Origin: Korobacter sp036501185
GTDB taxonomy: Bacteria > Acidobacteriota > Terriglobia > Terriglobales > Acidobacteriaceae
DNA length: 64,000 nt
Assembly (NCBI GenBank): GCA_036501185.1
Contig: DASYAU010000098.1
Coordinates: 28,441 to 92,440, forward strand
Direction of reading: 5' to 3'
Shown here: piece by piece, positions 53,504-61,615 of the stretch
Layout of the letters: each line of letters starts with the position of its first letter
Position numbering within the stretch: position 1 is the first letter of the stretch
The notes under the pieces: generated by a model
Told to the model about the DNA's origin: nothing
Databases searched by the model: none
What the model saw: only the letters and a program-made list of their open reading frames with translations
Translations under genes and position numbers: made by a program

Positions 53504-54649
53504 ATGAAAACGAACGATGACGCAGAGCGAAACGCAGCTTGTAAGGGTTCGATGGAGTCGTGGGTGGTTTCGTCGGGGCGGGACCGGCGGCCGGGGGCGT
53601 CGTTGAATGTGCCGATATGGCCGGCATCGAACTTCGTTCACGGCGAGGGACGCTCGTACTCGCGCGACGATGGGACGCCGGGGTGGGAGGCGCTGGAAGA
53701 AATTCTTGGCGGGCTCGACGGCGGGTCGGCGATTTGCTTTGCGTCGGGAATGGCGGGGGTGGCGGCGATCTTTGATCTGCTGCCGGGGGCATCGGTCATC
53801 GCGCTGCCGGACGATTGTTACCAGGGCGTCGCGGGATTGGCGAAGGCCGGCGAGGAACGCAAGCGGTGGACGGTGCAGCGCGTGGGCGTGACCGACACCG
53901 AGGGCTGGATCAAGATGTGCGGGGTGGCCGATTTGATTTGGCTGGAGTCGCCGTCGAACCCGCTGCTGACGGTGGCGGACGTGGACAGGATCTGCCGGGC
54001 ACCGCGAAAGAAAGGCGCGATTCTTTGCGTCGACAACACGTTTGCAACGCCGCTGAACCAGAGGCCGCTGGTGCTGGGAGCGGATGCATCGGTGCAATCG
54101 GTAACGAAATTTATTGGCGGACACTCGGACTTGCTGGGCGGCGTGGTGACGGTGCGCGACGAGAAATTGCTGGCGGCGCTGCGGCACTCGCGGGAATTGA
54201 CGGGCGCGACACCGGGGACGCTGGAAACATTTTTGGCGGTGCGCGGCGTTCGGACCTTGGCGCTGCGGTTGGAGCGGGCGCAGCAGAATGCGATGACGCT
54301 GGCGGAACGGCTGGCTTCGCATCCGAATGTGACGGTGACGCGGTATCCGGGATTGAAGAGCCATGTGACGCACGAGGCGGCGCGACGGCAACTGAAGGGC
54401 TTCGGCACGATTATTTCGTTTGATGTACGCGGCGATGCGGCCGCGGCGGATGCGGTGTGCAACGGGCTGAAGCTGATCCAACACGCTACCAGCTTGGGGT
54501 CGGTGGAATCGACGATCGAGCGGAGAGCTGCGATCGCGGGGCAGGAGCATCTGCCGGCGTCATTGCTGCGGCTTAGCGTGGGAATTGAGGGGGTTGAAGA
54601 TCTTTGGGCGGATTTGGATGGGGCGCTCGGGGGAAAGAAAAATCTTTGA
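53504..54649 (+). CDS. Cys/Met-metabolism PLP enzyme (cystathionine synthase/lyase-like)
   Basis: 381 residues. ICFASGMAGVAAIFDLL (phosphate-binding), LIWLESPSNPLLTVADV, CVDNTFATPLNQRPL and the Schiff-base Lys in SVTKFIGGHSDLLGG; the C-terminal HATSLGSVESTIERRA and LRLSVGIEGVEDL complete the fold. It makes or breaks C-S bonds of cystathionine, homocysteine or methionine; which one cannot be told. The last residues (KNL) and the stop codon are supplied by the direct-repeat copy that begins inside the gene end. Confidence 0.88.
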   Translation: MKTNDDAERNAACKGSMESWVVSSGRDRRPGASLNVPIWPASNFVHGEGRSYSRDDGTPGWEALEEILGGLDGGSAICFASGMAGVAAIFDLLPGASVIALPDDCYQGVAGLAKAGEERKRWTVQRVGVTDTEGWIKMCGVADLIWLESPSNPLLTVADVDRICRAPRKKGAILCVDNTFATPLNQRPLVLGADASVQSVTKFIGGHSDLLGGVVTVRDEKLLAALRHSRELTGATPGTLETFLAVRGVRTLALRLERAQQNAMTLAERLASHPNVTVTRYPGLKSHVTHEAARRQLKGFGTIISFDVRGDAAAADAVCNGLKLIQHATSLGSVESTIERRAAIAGQEHLPASLLRLSVGIEGVEDLWADLDGALGGKKNL

Positions 54650-54667
54650 ACCCGGAGGACACGAAGG
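54639..54667 (+). repeat. Direct repeat, copy 3 of 8 (overlaps the end of the PLP gene)
   Basis: AAAATCTTTGAACCCGGAGG then ACACGAAGG. The TGA within CTTTGAAC is the stop codon of the preceding PLP-enzyme gene. Confidence 0.85.
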
Positions 54668-54677
54668 GATTGGGGAG

Positions 54678-55412
54678 TTATTTGAAGAGGTCGCCGATGA
54701 AGCTGGCGAGGGTGCGGATTGCGGCGGTGGGAAATTCGCTGGTGGGGAATTCGGCGTTGGCGGCGGTGATCTCAATGCTGTTGGGAATTCCGGCGTTGGC
54801 GGAACTGGCCAAGCGAGCTCGTTGATCGGCCTCCTGGGCGATCTGACGGGCGCGGGCGCGATCCATGCCTCCGGCGCGAATGAATTCGATGACGCGGCGG
54901 AGTTCGTCTTTGTCGAACCACGTGCCGTGGGCTTTGCAAACATCAACAATGACACCGGACAATTGGGCGAAGTTGAAGCGGTTCATGATCTGCCGGCAGA
55001 CAGGGCAGGGGATGTAGTGAAAGCTGGTCTCGAAGGTTGGAGGATCCAGTTTGCCGGTCGGCATGCCGAGGACGGCGGCCTGCTGTTCTTTTTCGGCGCA
55101 GATGAGCTGCAAGGTCTCGACGTCGAGCCACATGCCCTGGCAGTTGGGACACTCGAGCAACGACGTTTTGCCGAGCGCTACGGAGTTCATGTCGCGCTTG
55201 CAGCGGGGACATTGAAGGCTGGCTTGGCCGGTCTCGGTGCGCTGGGCGAGGGCTCCGCAATGGGAGCAAAATTTTTCGCCGATGAACATCATGCCGAAAC
55301 ATTTGGGGCAGGCGACGGTGGCGAGGACCGCGCCACAGAATTGGCATTTGGCGGAGTCGGAAGAAACGGCCGCGCCACAGTTGGGGCAGTGCAGGGTTTC
55401 GGCGGCGGGCAT
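54678..55412 (-). CDS. Multi zinc-ribbon protein
   Basis: 244 residues. Four N-terminal CxxC pairs (Cys9/12, 23/26, 35/38, 49/52) make two double zinc ribbons. Two TFIIB-type zinc motifs follow: Cys68/71 with Cys88/91 in CPNCQGMWLD, and Cys136/139 with Cys159/His162 in CKAHGTWFD. The C-terminal 65 residues are helical and unstructured. Likely a protein- or nucleic-acid-binding scaffold; not an enzyme by any motif I see. Confidence 0.85.
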   Translation of the reverse strand: MPAAETLHCPNCGAAVSSDSAKCQFCGAVLATVACPKCFGMMFIGEKFCSHCGALAQRTETGQASLQCPRCKRDMNSVALGKTSLLECPNCQGMWLDVETLQLICAEKEQQAAVLGMPTGKLDPPTFETSFHYIPCPVCRQIMNRFNFAQLSGVIVDVCKAHGTWFDKDELRRVIEFIRAGGMDRARARQIAQEADQRARLASSANAGIPNSIEITAANAEFPTSEFPTAAIRTLASFIGDLFK

Positions 55413-55437
55413 GGTTCAGGATACGCCGGAAATATCC

Positions 55438-55465
55438 AAATCTTTGAACACGAAGGACACGAAGG
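55438..55465 (+). repeat. Direct repeat, copy 4 of 8
   Basis: AAATCTTTGAACACGAAGGA then CACGAAGG, followed by CACGAAGGTA; between the zinc-ribbon gene start and the STAS terminator. Confidence 0.88.
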
Positions 55466-55557
55466 GATCACGAAGGTAATGGAGCGGAGGCCGAATGGTG
55501 GATTTGCAGCGGGGGCAAGCGTTTTCGAGATCCATGAGTTCCTTCGTAGAACAACAA

Positions 55558-55580
55558 AGCCCCGCTGAGAGCGCGGGGCT
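55558..55580 (-). terminator. Terminator after the STAS gene
   Basis: An 8-bp stem AGCCCCGC / GCGGGGCT with a 7-base loop; on the minus strand it is followed by TTTGTTG. It lies about 40 bases after the STAS-gene stop. Confidence 0.7.
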
Positions 55581-55617
55581 GAGTGGGAATGCGTCGTTGA
55601 AAGCGAGGGCCGGCTGG

Positions 55618-55962
55618 TTACTTAAAGGAGGCGATGGCCGAGGCCTCGTCGTCTTTGACGTCGAAGACGGTGTAGAGCTTGGTGATCTGCAAGAGGTCGT
55701 GGACCTTCTTGGTGAGATTGAGGAGCTTCAATTCGCCGCCCTGGTTGCGGACGGAGGTGAAGCCGCTGACGAGCTCGCCGATGCCGGAGCTGTCGATGTA
55801 GGTAACGTCGCCAAGGTTAAGCAGGATTTTCTTGTTGCCCTGCGCCACCACGTCGCGAATGGTGTCGCGCAAAACGACGCTGCCTTCGCCGAGAGTGATA
55901 CGCCCACTCAGGTCAACGACAGTAATGCCGTCAACTTGGCGTGTGCTTGCTTTCATCGTCAC
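55618..55962 (-). CDS. Anti-anti-sigma factor (STAS domain, SpoIIAA/RsbV-like)
   Basis: 114 residues. The phosphorylation site is the Ser in TYIDSSGIGELVSGF (Ser58); VVDLSGRITLGEGS and KILLNLGDV flank it. It is expected to be phosphorylated by the kinase encoded just upstream and to free a target when dephosphorylated. GTG 55962 is chosen because AAGGAGG lies seven bases upstream; it overlaps the kinase stop (GTGA). Confidence 0.92.
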   Translation of the reverse strand: MTMKASTRQVDGITVVDLSGRITLGEGSVVLRDTIRDVVAQGNKKILLNLGDVTYIDSSGIGELVSGFTSVRNQGGELKLLNLTKKVHDLLQITKLYTVFDVKDDEASAIASFK

Positions 55963-56405
55963 TGGGAAGCCTCCTTATGGTCCGACGTCGTTGCGTGGAC
56001 CTTCTTAATCAATGTGATTTCAGTTCCGGGATCAAGTTTACGGAAACGAACTTCGTCCATAAACGCCCGAATGAGGAAAATTCCTCGTCCGGACTGTTTC
56101 AGTAAATTCTCAGGGGCCAAGGGGTCGGGGACGTGATCGGAGTCGAGTCCGGCACCCTGGTCCTGCACAGTGATGACAAGTTCGTCTCCGGTGTTTTCGA
56201 AAGAGACGGAGACGCGCTTACTGGGATCGTAATGATTGCCGTGAAGAACGGCGTTGACCGTAGCTTCGCGAACTGCCATGGAAATGCGGCCCACCTCGTC
56301 TTCGTCGAAGCCGGAGCGGGTGGCGATCTTGGTCGCCTCTTCTTCGGCCTTATTGACGCTGTCGAGCGACGATTCCAGAGTGTATGACACTCGTTGCACG
56401 GTCAT
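55959..56405 (-). CDS. Serine kinase / anti-sigma factor (RsbW/SpoIIAB-like)
   Basis: 148 residues, GHKL ATPase. N-box AVREATVNAVLHGNHYDPSK and G-boxes VQDQGAGLDSD and SGRGIFLIRAFMDEV. It should phosphorylate the STAS protein encoded next in the operon and hold a sigma factor or other partner. No sigma factor or PP2C phosphatase gene is adjacent. ATG 56405 is the family start; the longer upstream frame is rejected. Confidence 0.9.
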   Translation of the reverse strand: MTVQRVSYTLESSLDSVNKAEEEATKIATRSGFDEDEVGRISMAVREATVNAVLHGNHYDPSKRVSVSFENTGDELVITVQDQGAGLDSDHVPDPLAPENLLKQSGRGIFLIRAFMDEVRFRKLDPGTEITLIKKVHATTSDHKEASQ

Positions 56406-56518
56406 TGTATATAAGCAAAACAGGGCGGGAATGCGAGATAGACGATTCCAGCGCTGACTTAAGAATGGCTCAGTTTGCACGTTCGGGGCGGGATATGTCA
56501 ATCCTGAGGGGAAAAAGC

Positions 56519-56547
56519 AAAATCTTTGAACACGAAGGACACGAAAG
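56519..56547 (+). repeat. Direct repeat, copy 5 of 8
   Basis: AAAATCTTTGAACACGAAGG then ACACGAAAG, followed by CTCACGAAGG; upstream of the cupin gene. Confidence 0.85.
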
Positions 56548-56610
56548 TCTCACGAAGGTATTTTGGAGAAATTTCTGACGGTGTACACTGCGCGGTTCTG
56601 GAGAAACGGA

Positions 56611-57281
56611 ATGAAAGTTGCGGCGGCGGTGCTGCTTTTGGCGATGGAGCGGGTATGGAGAGCTGGGCGCAGGAAGAGAAGCCGGTTGCGATTGAGGCAG
56701 AGTCACATCATCACCTGGTGATAGAGAACGAATTTGTGCGGGTGTTTCACGTGACGCTGCCGTCGGGTGAGAGGACGCTGTACCACGTCCACTTATACGA
56801 CTTTGCCGGGGTGCAACTGGTGACGGCGACGACTACCGACCAGCAGCCGGGGAAGCCGGAAACCGCGCCGAAGGAGGACGAAGTCGGGCGCGCCTGGACA
56901 ATGACCGAGAGCGGGCCGCGGACTCATCGGGTCCACAATGTCGGGTCGACGACGATGGATTTGATGGATGTGGAGTTTCTGAAGAAGGCGAGTGGTACGG
57001 CTTCCGAACCGATTGCGCAGGTGGTTGCGGAAAATGCGGAGGGACGCGTGTATCGGTGGAAGATGGCGGCGCATGAGACTTCGGCGACGCACGCGCATAC
57101 GCGACCGTACTTGATTGTGGTGGTGCAGCCGATGCGGCTGAAGATGACGGCGCCGGATGGACAGTCGCGAACCGAAGACGTGAAAGCGGGCGACCTGCAT
57201 TGGGTGGACTTCGCGGTGACGCACTCCTTCACGAACGAGAGCGATGCGGAGGGGGAGTTGGTGGAGATTGAGCTGAAGTAG
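56611..57281 (+). pseudogene. Cupin-domain protein, probably frameshifted after its signal peptide
   Basis: The cupin part (from about 56655) is intact: HHHLVIENEFVRVFHVTLP, EISRTLYHVHLYDFAG-like LYHVHLYDFAG, and a second cupin with SATHAHTRPYLIVVVQP. But the start with a good ribosome site (GGAG seven bases before ATG 56611) opens a signal peptide, MKVAAAVLLLA, in a different frame. A one-base loss between about 56640 and 56660 would join it to ESWA/QEEKP, a normal signal cleavage site. As it stands the cupin would have to start at ATG 56655 without a signal. Either a sequencing error or an inactivating frameshift. Confidence 0.7.
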
Positions 57282-57300
57282 GGTGTCGTCAGCAAAAGGC

Positions 57301-57329
57301 AAAATCTTTGAACACGAAGGTCACGAAGG
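57301..57329 (+). repeat. Direct repeat, copy 6 of 8
   Basis: AAAATCTTTGAACACGAAGG then TCACGAAGG, in the gap after the cupin gene. Confidence 0.88.
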
Positions 57330-57446
57330 TTTCAGTAAGGGAGTTGGAAGTTCGTGGCCGAAAGGCCTTTTCGGCGGCGTTGTATGGTTACGCGGAGCGG
57401 GGATTGCCACGGCGCCCAAAAGGCGGGTGCCTCGCAATGACAACGG

Positions 57447-57803
57447 TTAGTGCGTGGTGACCTGGCCGGAGATTCGGTCGTACTCGCCTTGGGTCAGGAC
57501 CTTTTTCGAAACTAATTCATCTGGATGGCGGTAGGGGCGGGCGGCGATGATGCGCTCGGCGCGGGCGTCGGTGATGCCCGGGAGATGCATGAGTTCGTCT
57601 TTCGAAGCGGAATTGATGTCGACGGAGCCGGAGTTGGCGTCGCCTTTGTGCAGGCCTTCCTTGATGCCGTCGGCCACGGCCTTGGTGTCGGCTTTGGCAT
57701 TGGCGGTGGCCTTCGCCGTGTCGCGGCGGATCTGGTCGGGCGAGGGCGAGGAGGTGCAGGCGCCGAGGAAGAGGAGGAGGGCTAGGGCGGCAAGGATACG
57801 CAT
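57447..57803 (-). CDS. Helix-hairpin-helix lipoprotein (ComEA-like)
   Basis: 118 residues. Lipoprotein signal ILAALALLLFLGACTSSP (lipobox LGAC). The C-terminal HhH domain is VDINSASKDELMHLPGITDA with RAERIIAARPY, as in ComEA-type DNA-binding proteins. A charged helical linker lies between. It is probably tethered to the outer or inner membrane and may bind DNA during uptake; no com genes are adjacent. ATG 57803 is the true start; a long upstream reading in the same frame is an artefact. Confidence 0.88.
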   Translation of the reverse strand: MRILAALALLLFLGACTSSPSPDQIRRDTAKATANAKADTKAVADGIKEGLHKGDANSGSVDINSASKDELMHLPGITDARAERIIAARPYRHPDELVSKKVLTQGEYDRISGQVTTH

Positions 57804-57844
57804 ACGGGTACTTGGATGCTGGTGCCGGGTTCGGGGAAAAGAGA

Positions 57845-57873
57845 AAAATCTTTGAACACGAAGGGCACGAAGG
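57845..57873 (+). repeat. Direct repeat, copy 7 of 8
   Basis: AAAATCTTTGAACACGAAGG then GCACGAAGG, followed by CACGAAGG; between the HhH lipoprotein gene and the racemase gene. Confidence 0.88.
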
Positions 57874-57895
57874 CCACACGAAGGTTTTTGAGGAT

Positions 57896-58588
57896 TTATT
57901 TGAGGAGTTCGGTGACGGTGGCTTCTACGTGGATGACGGTTGTGTCCAGGAAGCGGACGGTGGCTGGAGAGTCGCGGAGGAGGAGGGGGAGCTCGGTGCC
58001 GGCTAAGGCGATGGCTTCGACGCCGTCTTCGCGGACAAGGCGGTTGGCGATTTGCAGGATCGCGTCGCGGGTTGGGGGGAGGAATTGGTTCTTCAGCAGC
58101 TCGCCGATGTACTTCTGGTGGATAAAGGCACGTTCTTCTTCCGTAGGGCGAACGATAGTGATGGCGTGGCGGTCGAATTCTTCGGGATAGAAATTGGCAT
58201 TCATGGTGAAGCCGGTGCCGAAGAGTCCGACTTTTTTCAGGCCGAGGGATTTTGCATGTTCGGCGGTGGCGCGGACGATACTGAGGAGCGGGATCGGCGA
58301 GCGGCGTTCGAGTTCGGGGAAGACGATGTGTGGGGTGTTGGCGGCGACGAGAGCAAAAGTGGCTCCGGCGCGAGCGAGGACATCGATGCCGGAGGAGAGA
58401 TAGTCGGCAAGGTCGGCGTGGCGATTGGCGTTGAGGAGAGCGATGCCGTGGTCGACGTCGAGGCTGTGAATGAGGAGTTGCGGGGAGGCGTGGTTGGGAT
58501 CGCGATGGCGGTAGAGAGCGATGATGGAGCGGTAGTAGTCGATGGTGGACTCGGGGCCAAGGCCACCGAGGATGCCGGCGATTTTCAT
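57896..58588 (-). CDS. Asp/Glu racemase-family protein without the catalytic cysteines
   Basis: 230 residues with the racemase N-terminus (MKIAGILGGLGPESTIDYYR) and VRATAEHAKSLGLKKVGLFG. The two catalytic positions do not hold cysteine: AANTPH (residues 82-87, normally with Cys in the first motif) and ALAGTELPLLL (Gly197 where GCTEL is usual). It is therefore probably not a two-base racemase of the standard type. ATG 58588 has AGAGAAC upstream. It sits one gene from murI. Confidence 0.83.
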   Translation of the reverse strand: MKIAGILGGLGPESTIDYYRSIIALYRHRDPNHASPQLLIHSLDVDHGIALLNANRHADLADYLSSGIDVLARAGATFALVAANTPHIVFPELERRSPIPLLSIVRATAEHAKSLGLKKVGLFGTGFTMNANFYPEEFDRHAITIVRPTEEERAFIHQKYIGELLKNQFLPPTRDAILQIANRLVREDGVEAIALAGTELPLLLRDSPATVRFLDTTVIHVEATVTELLK

Positions 58589-58631
58589 GTTCTCTGGATG
58601 ATGGGGCATTTGTCGGGGATTCGGAGAAAGA

Positions 58632-58660
58632 AAAATCTTTAAACACGGAGGACACGGAGT
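58632..58660 (+). repeat. Direct repeat, copy 8 of 8
   Basis: AAAATCTTTAAACACGGAGG then ACACGGAGT, followed by GCACGAAGGATTTT; between the racemase-like gene and murI. Confidence 0.78.
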
Positions 58661-58689
58661 GCACGAAGGATTTTGAGGATTCGAAACGA

Positions 58690-59565
58690 CTAGCCGCCGA
58701 GATCGACGTGTTCTACGTTGTCGACCGGATGGCCGAGAAAATTGGAGCCGAGGCGACGGAATTTTTGAACGCTGTCGGTGACGTAGAAGCGGAAGTCGGG
58801 GGAACCGGGAGTAGGTTCGGGGGCACTCGGGGCACTGGCGGCGCGGGCTCCGGAGGATTGCGTGGATCCGGCGGAGGCGGCGGGCCTGGGGCCGACGCCT
58901 AATTTTTGGGCGAGGGCGCGGGCGGTGGATTCGGCGGAGTCGACGATGGAGACTTCCGTGGGGACGACGCGGCGGAGCAGCGGGCGAATGAGCGGATAGT
59001 GAGTGCAGCCGAGGAGGAGGACATCACAGCGGCGGTCGGTGCGGACGAATTGATCGCGCAGGTAGATTTCGGCGACCTGCTGGGTGACGGTGTGATCGAC
59101 CCATCCTTCTTCAACGAGCGGGACGAGGAGCGGAGTGGCTTTCTCGTTGGCCTGGATGCCGAGTTTCTCGAGGGCGCGCTGGTAGGCGTGGCTGGCGATG
59201 GTGGCTTCGGTGCCGATTACTGCGACATTTTTGGTTTGCGTGATGGCGGCGGCGGACTTTGCCCCGGGCTCGACCACACCGATCGCCGGAACGTGGGCGT
59301 AGGTGTGGATCTGGTCCATGGCGAGGGCGGTGGCGGTGTTGCAGGCGATGACGAGTTGCTCGGCGCCCTGGTCTTCGAGGAAGTGGCAGGCACCGACGGC
59401 GTAGCGGGCGACGGTTTCGACGGACTTGGCGCCATAGGGGAGGCGGGCGGTGTCGCCGAAGTAGAGGTACTCGGCGTTGGGGACGTAGCGCACGATTTCG
59501 CGGAGAACGGTGAGGCCGCCGAAGCCGGAATCGAAGACGCCGATGACGGGGCGCAGGGCACTCAT
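58690..59565 (-). CDS. murI: Glutamate racemase
   Basis: 291 residues. Makes D-glutamate for peptidoglycan. IGVFDSGFGGLTVLREI at the N-terminus, the two catalytic cysteines in IACNTATALAMDQ and LLLGCTHYPLIRPLL, and GDTARLPYG. Near the C-terminus there is a Ser/Ala/Pro-rich insertion (RPAASAGSTQSSGARAASAP region, about 228-250) before a short conserved tail. The start overlaps the GerMN stop (ATGA). Confidence 0.95.
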   Translation of the reverse strand: MSALRPVIGVFDSGFGGLTVLREIVRYVPNAEYLYFGDTARLPYGAKSVETVARYAVGACHFLEDQGAEQLVIACNTATALAMDQIHTYAHVPAIGVVEPGAKSAAAITQTKNVAVIGTEATIASHAYQRALEKLGIQANEKATPLLVPLVEEGWVDHTVTQQVAEIYLRDQFVRTDRRCDVLLLGCTHYPLIRPLLRRVVPTEVSIVDSAESTARALAQKLGVGPRPAASAGSTQSSGARAASAPSAPEPTPGSPDFRFYVTDSVQKFRRLGSNFLGHPVDNVEHVDLGG

Positions 59566-60155
59566 TGCAGGTCCTTAACCACTTGGGTGAAATTGGCGGC
59601 GTCAAGCGGGGTTTCGAGGTCGGCGTGGCCGGCGAGGGTCTCGCGATCTTTACCTTCGACGAGGATTTTCACTTTCTCGATCTGCGGATTATTGGCGCGC
59701 AGGGTGGCGACGATGGAGGCGACGGTCAGCTCTTCCGCAAGAATTCCTGAAGGATGTTTGTCGGCGAAGGCGTTGTTGAAGTCGACGACGACGAGACCGT
59801 TCTTGACGAAGTAGACATCCTTGACGTCGGAACCTTCACCGATGGCGTGCGGCGAGGGCGAGGTCTGGTAGAGGGTGAGGAGGTTACGGAGAATTTGCTG
59901 GGTGCGTTCGCTGCTGTCGGGCGGAAGGGGAATGGTGACGGTGGTGCGGGTGAGCAGGCCAGTGTGGTCGTCGGCAACGTAAAGCGTGGCGGTGCTGGTG
60001 GGGCCGGTGACGGGCGGTGCGACGGGCAGCGCGTCCTGCGCGATCCTGGTTTGCTTGTGCTCGGCCTTGTGCTTGAGCCAGAAAAACGAATAGCCAAGGA
60101 CGACGGCGAGGACGACGAGCACGAGAGCCATGAATTTCAAGTGGCGGGGAATCAT
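59562..60155 (-). CDS. GerMN-domain protein, membrane-anchored
   Basis: 197 residues. N-terminal membrane helix (FMALVLVVLAVVLGYSFFW), then a GerMN/sporulation-like domain (TATLYVADDHTGLLTRTTVT; VYFVKNGLVVVDFNNAFADK; ELTVASIVATLRANNPQIEK). The family is found in envelope proteins of non-sporulating bacteria too. It overlaps both neighbours by four bases (amidase before, murI after), which suggests a peptidoglycan-related role. Confidence 0.87.
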   Translation of the reverse strand: MIPRHLKFMALVLVVLAVVLGYSFFWLKHKAEHKQTRIAQDALPVAPPVTGPTSTATLYVADDHTGLLTRTTVTIPLPPDSSERTQQILRNLLTLYQTSPSPHAIGEGSDVKDVYFVKNGLVVVDFNNAFADKHPSGILAEELTVASIVATLRANNPQIEKVKILVEGKDRETLAGHADLETPLDAANFTQVVKDLQ

Positions 60156-61615
60156 TGGATTTTGACCCCCTGGAGCCTGGGCTTCATGGCGGCGATGCCG
60201 TTGGCAATGGCAGCGACAAGGTCCCCTTGGTATTGAGGGTTATTGATGTTTGCAACTGTTTCGTCGGGCGGGGCAATCTCGACGGCGATGGCCGGGGCGG
60301 CGATGTTGCGCATGGGGCGCAGCGGCGCGGGAAGAGCGGTCACCGGCACCTGGCGGTTGTTCAACTCGGCGGAAATGGATCCGGCGAATTGGGAACTGAG
60401 GTCGAGATAGGGCGCCTGCGCCTGCGACCACGGCAGGAAGCTGTGGGTGGTGGCTCCGGAAGGAGACATGAGGGCAGTGAATATCCGCATGCCGGTACCC
60501 AGGTTGGCGGAATGGATGCAGATGTAAAGCGCGGGGTGGACGGCATTGGTAGCGGTGGCGCGGTCATCAACGGCCATGGCGGTGTCGGCATTGCGGAGAA
60601 GGTTGGCGGCGATGCCTTTGTTCTGGAGCTCGTGCTGAAGACGGCGCGCGATGACGAGGTTGACGTCTTTCTCAGCGAGGGAGGGGGTGATGGCAGCGCC
60701 GCGTTCATCGCCTCCGTGGGCAGGATCGATGACGATAAGAAATCGCGGACCGGCGGGAACAGATGGGCCGGGAGCAGGAATCGCGGTCGCGGGAGATTGT
60801 TCTGCGGTCTGGGCAGGCGGGGCTGCGGGCTTGGGGGACTCGGCGGCGGGAAGAGCACTGGGCACCGGCGCGATGTAGATGGTGCGGTTGCCGTTGGCGA
60901 AGCTGGCAGTGAGGGGGACTGTGCCGGCGACGGTGATTTGCGGCGTGCCGGCGGAATCGTTGAAGGAGGAGCTGGTGATGAGGTTGTCGCCAGTGGCGGT
61001 GGTTTCAGGGCCGGCGTTAACGAGGGCGTCGCGACGGAAGACGAGGCGCACGTGGCCGGGCTCGGTGGCGATCGTGGGATTCACCGGCGCACTGAAATTC
61101 AAGGCGAGTCTTGGGGCCGCACCCTTTTGCATTTCGGTGGTGAACTTGATGGCGACATCACCGAGGAAGACGCGGTAGGAAGCCTGGTGGAGGTCCACGG
61201 GAAGGGGCTCGAAGATGGGAAGGACCATGCCGATGTCGTGGTAGGGAATGTAGCCGCGATCATTCTCGAGGTGGAATTTGTTGCCAAGAGAGAGTTCGTG
61301 ACCGCGGGCCTTGGCTTTGTTCTTGCCCTGCTGGAACTCGGCAGTAATTTCCTGGCCGCCGTTGGGGGTGAAGCGGAGCTTCCATTTTTTGCCTTCGACG
61401 CGGGCATCGACGGCGCCGAGTGGTTCGAGGATGTCGGAGAGGCCGATATAGTCCTGGCCGTCCACGGAAATAATTGGGACGGAATAAACGGCACTGCGGG
61501 AATAAACAGTGAGATGTTTTTGCGCCTGAGTGCGGGCTCCAGGGGCAAAATAGAGCCCGATGGCGGCGCAAAGGAGCGCCAAGGAAAGCCATCGCGGAGT
61601 GAGCCGGGCGATCAC
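60152..61615 (-). CDS. N-acetylmuramoyl-L-alanine amidase (Amidase_3) with AMIN-like domain
   Basis: About 487 residues. Signal-anchor near WLSLALLCAAIGLYFAPGA; then a beta-rich N-terminal domain; a Pro/Ala-rich linker (about residues 272-300); and the zinc amidase domain: VIDPAHGGDERG (first His), LAEKDVNLVIARRLQHEL (Glu), YICIHSANLG (His) and AVEIAPPDE near the end. It cleaves the amide linking peptide to glycan. GTG 61615 is preferred because the upstream reading has no homology; ribosome site AAGGA is ten bases away. Confidence 0.85.
   Translation of the reverse strand: MIARLTPRWLSLALLCAAIGLYFAPGARTQAQKHLTVYSRSAVYSVPIISVDGQDYIGLSDILEPLGAVDARVEGKKWKLRFTPNGGQEITAEFQQGKNKAKARGHELSLGNKFHLENDRGYIPYHDIGMVLPIFEPLPVDLHQASYRVFLGDVAIKFTTEMQKGAAPRLALNFSAPVNPTIATEPGHVRLVFRRDALVNAGPETTATGDNLITSSSFNDSAGTPQITVAGTVPLTASFANGNRTIYIAPVPSALPAAESPKPAAPPAQTAEQSPATAIPAPGPSVPAGPRFLIVIDPAHGGDERGAAITPSLAEKDVNLVIARRLQHELQNKGIAANLLRNADTAMAVDDRATATNAVHPALYICIHSANLGTGMRIFTALMSPSGATTHSFLPWSQAQAPYLDLSSQFAGSISAELNNRQVPVTALPAPLRPMRNIAAPAIAVEIAPPDETVANINNPQYQGDLVAAIANGIAAMKPRLQGVKIQ

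Noticed and set aside
57804..58664. Long upstream extension of the HhH lipoprotein frame
   Set aside because: Antisense-like, His/Pro/Arg-rich shadow of the racemase gene; the lipoprotein signal begins at ATG 57803.
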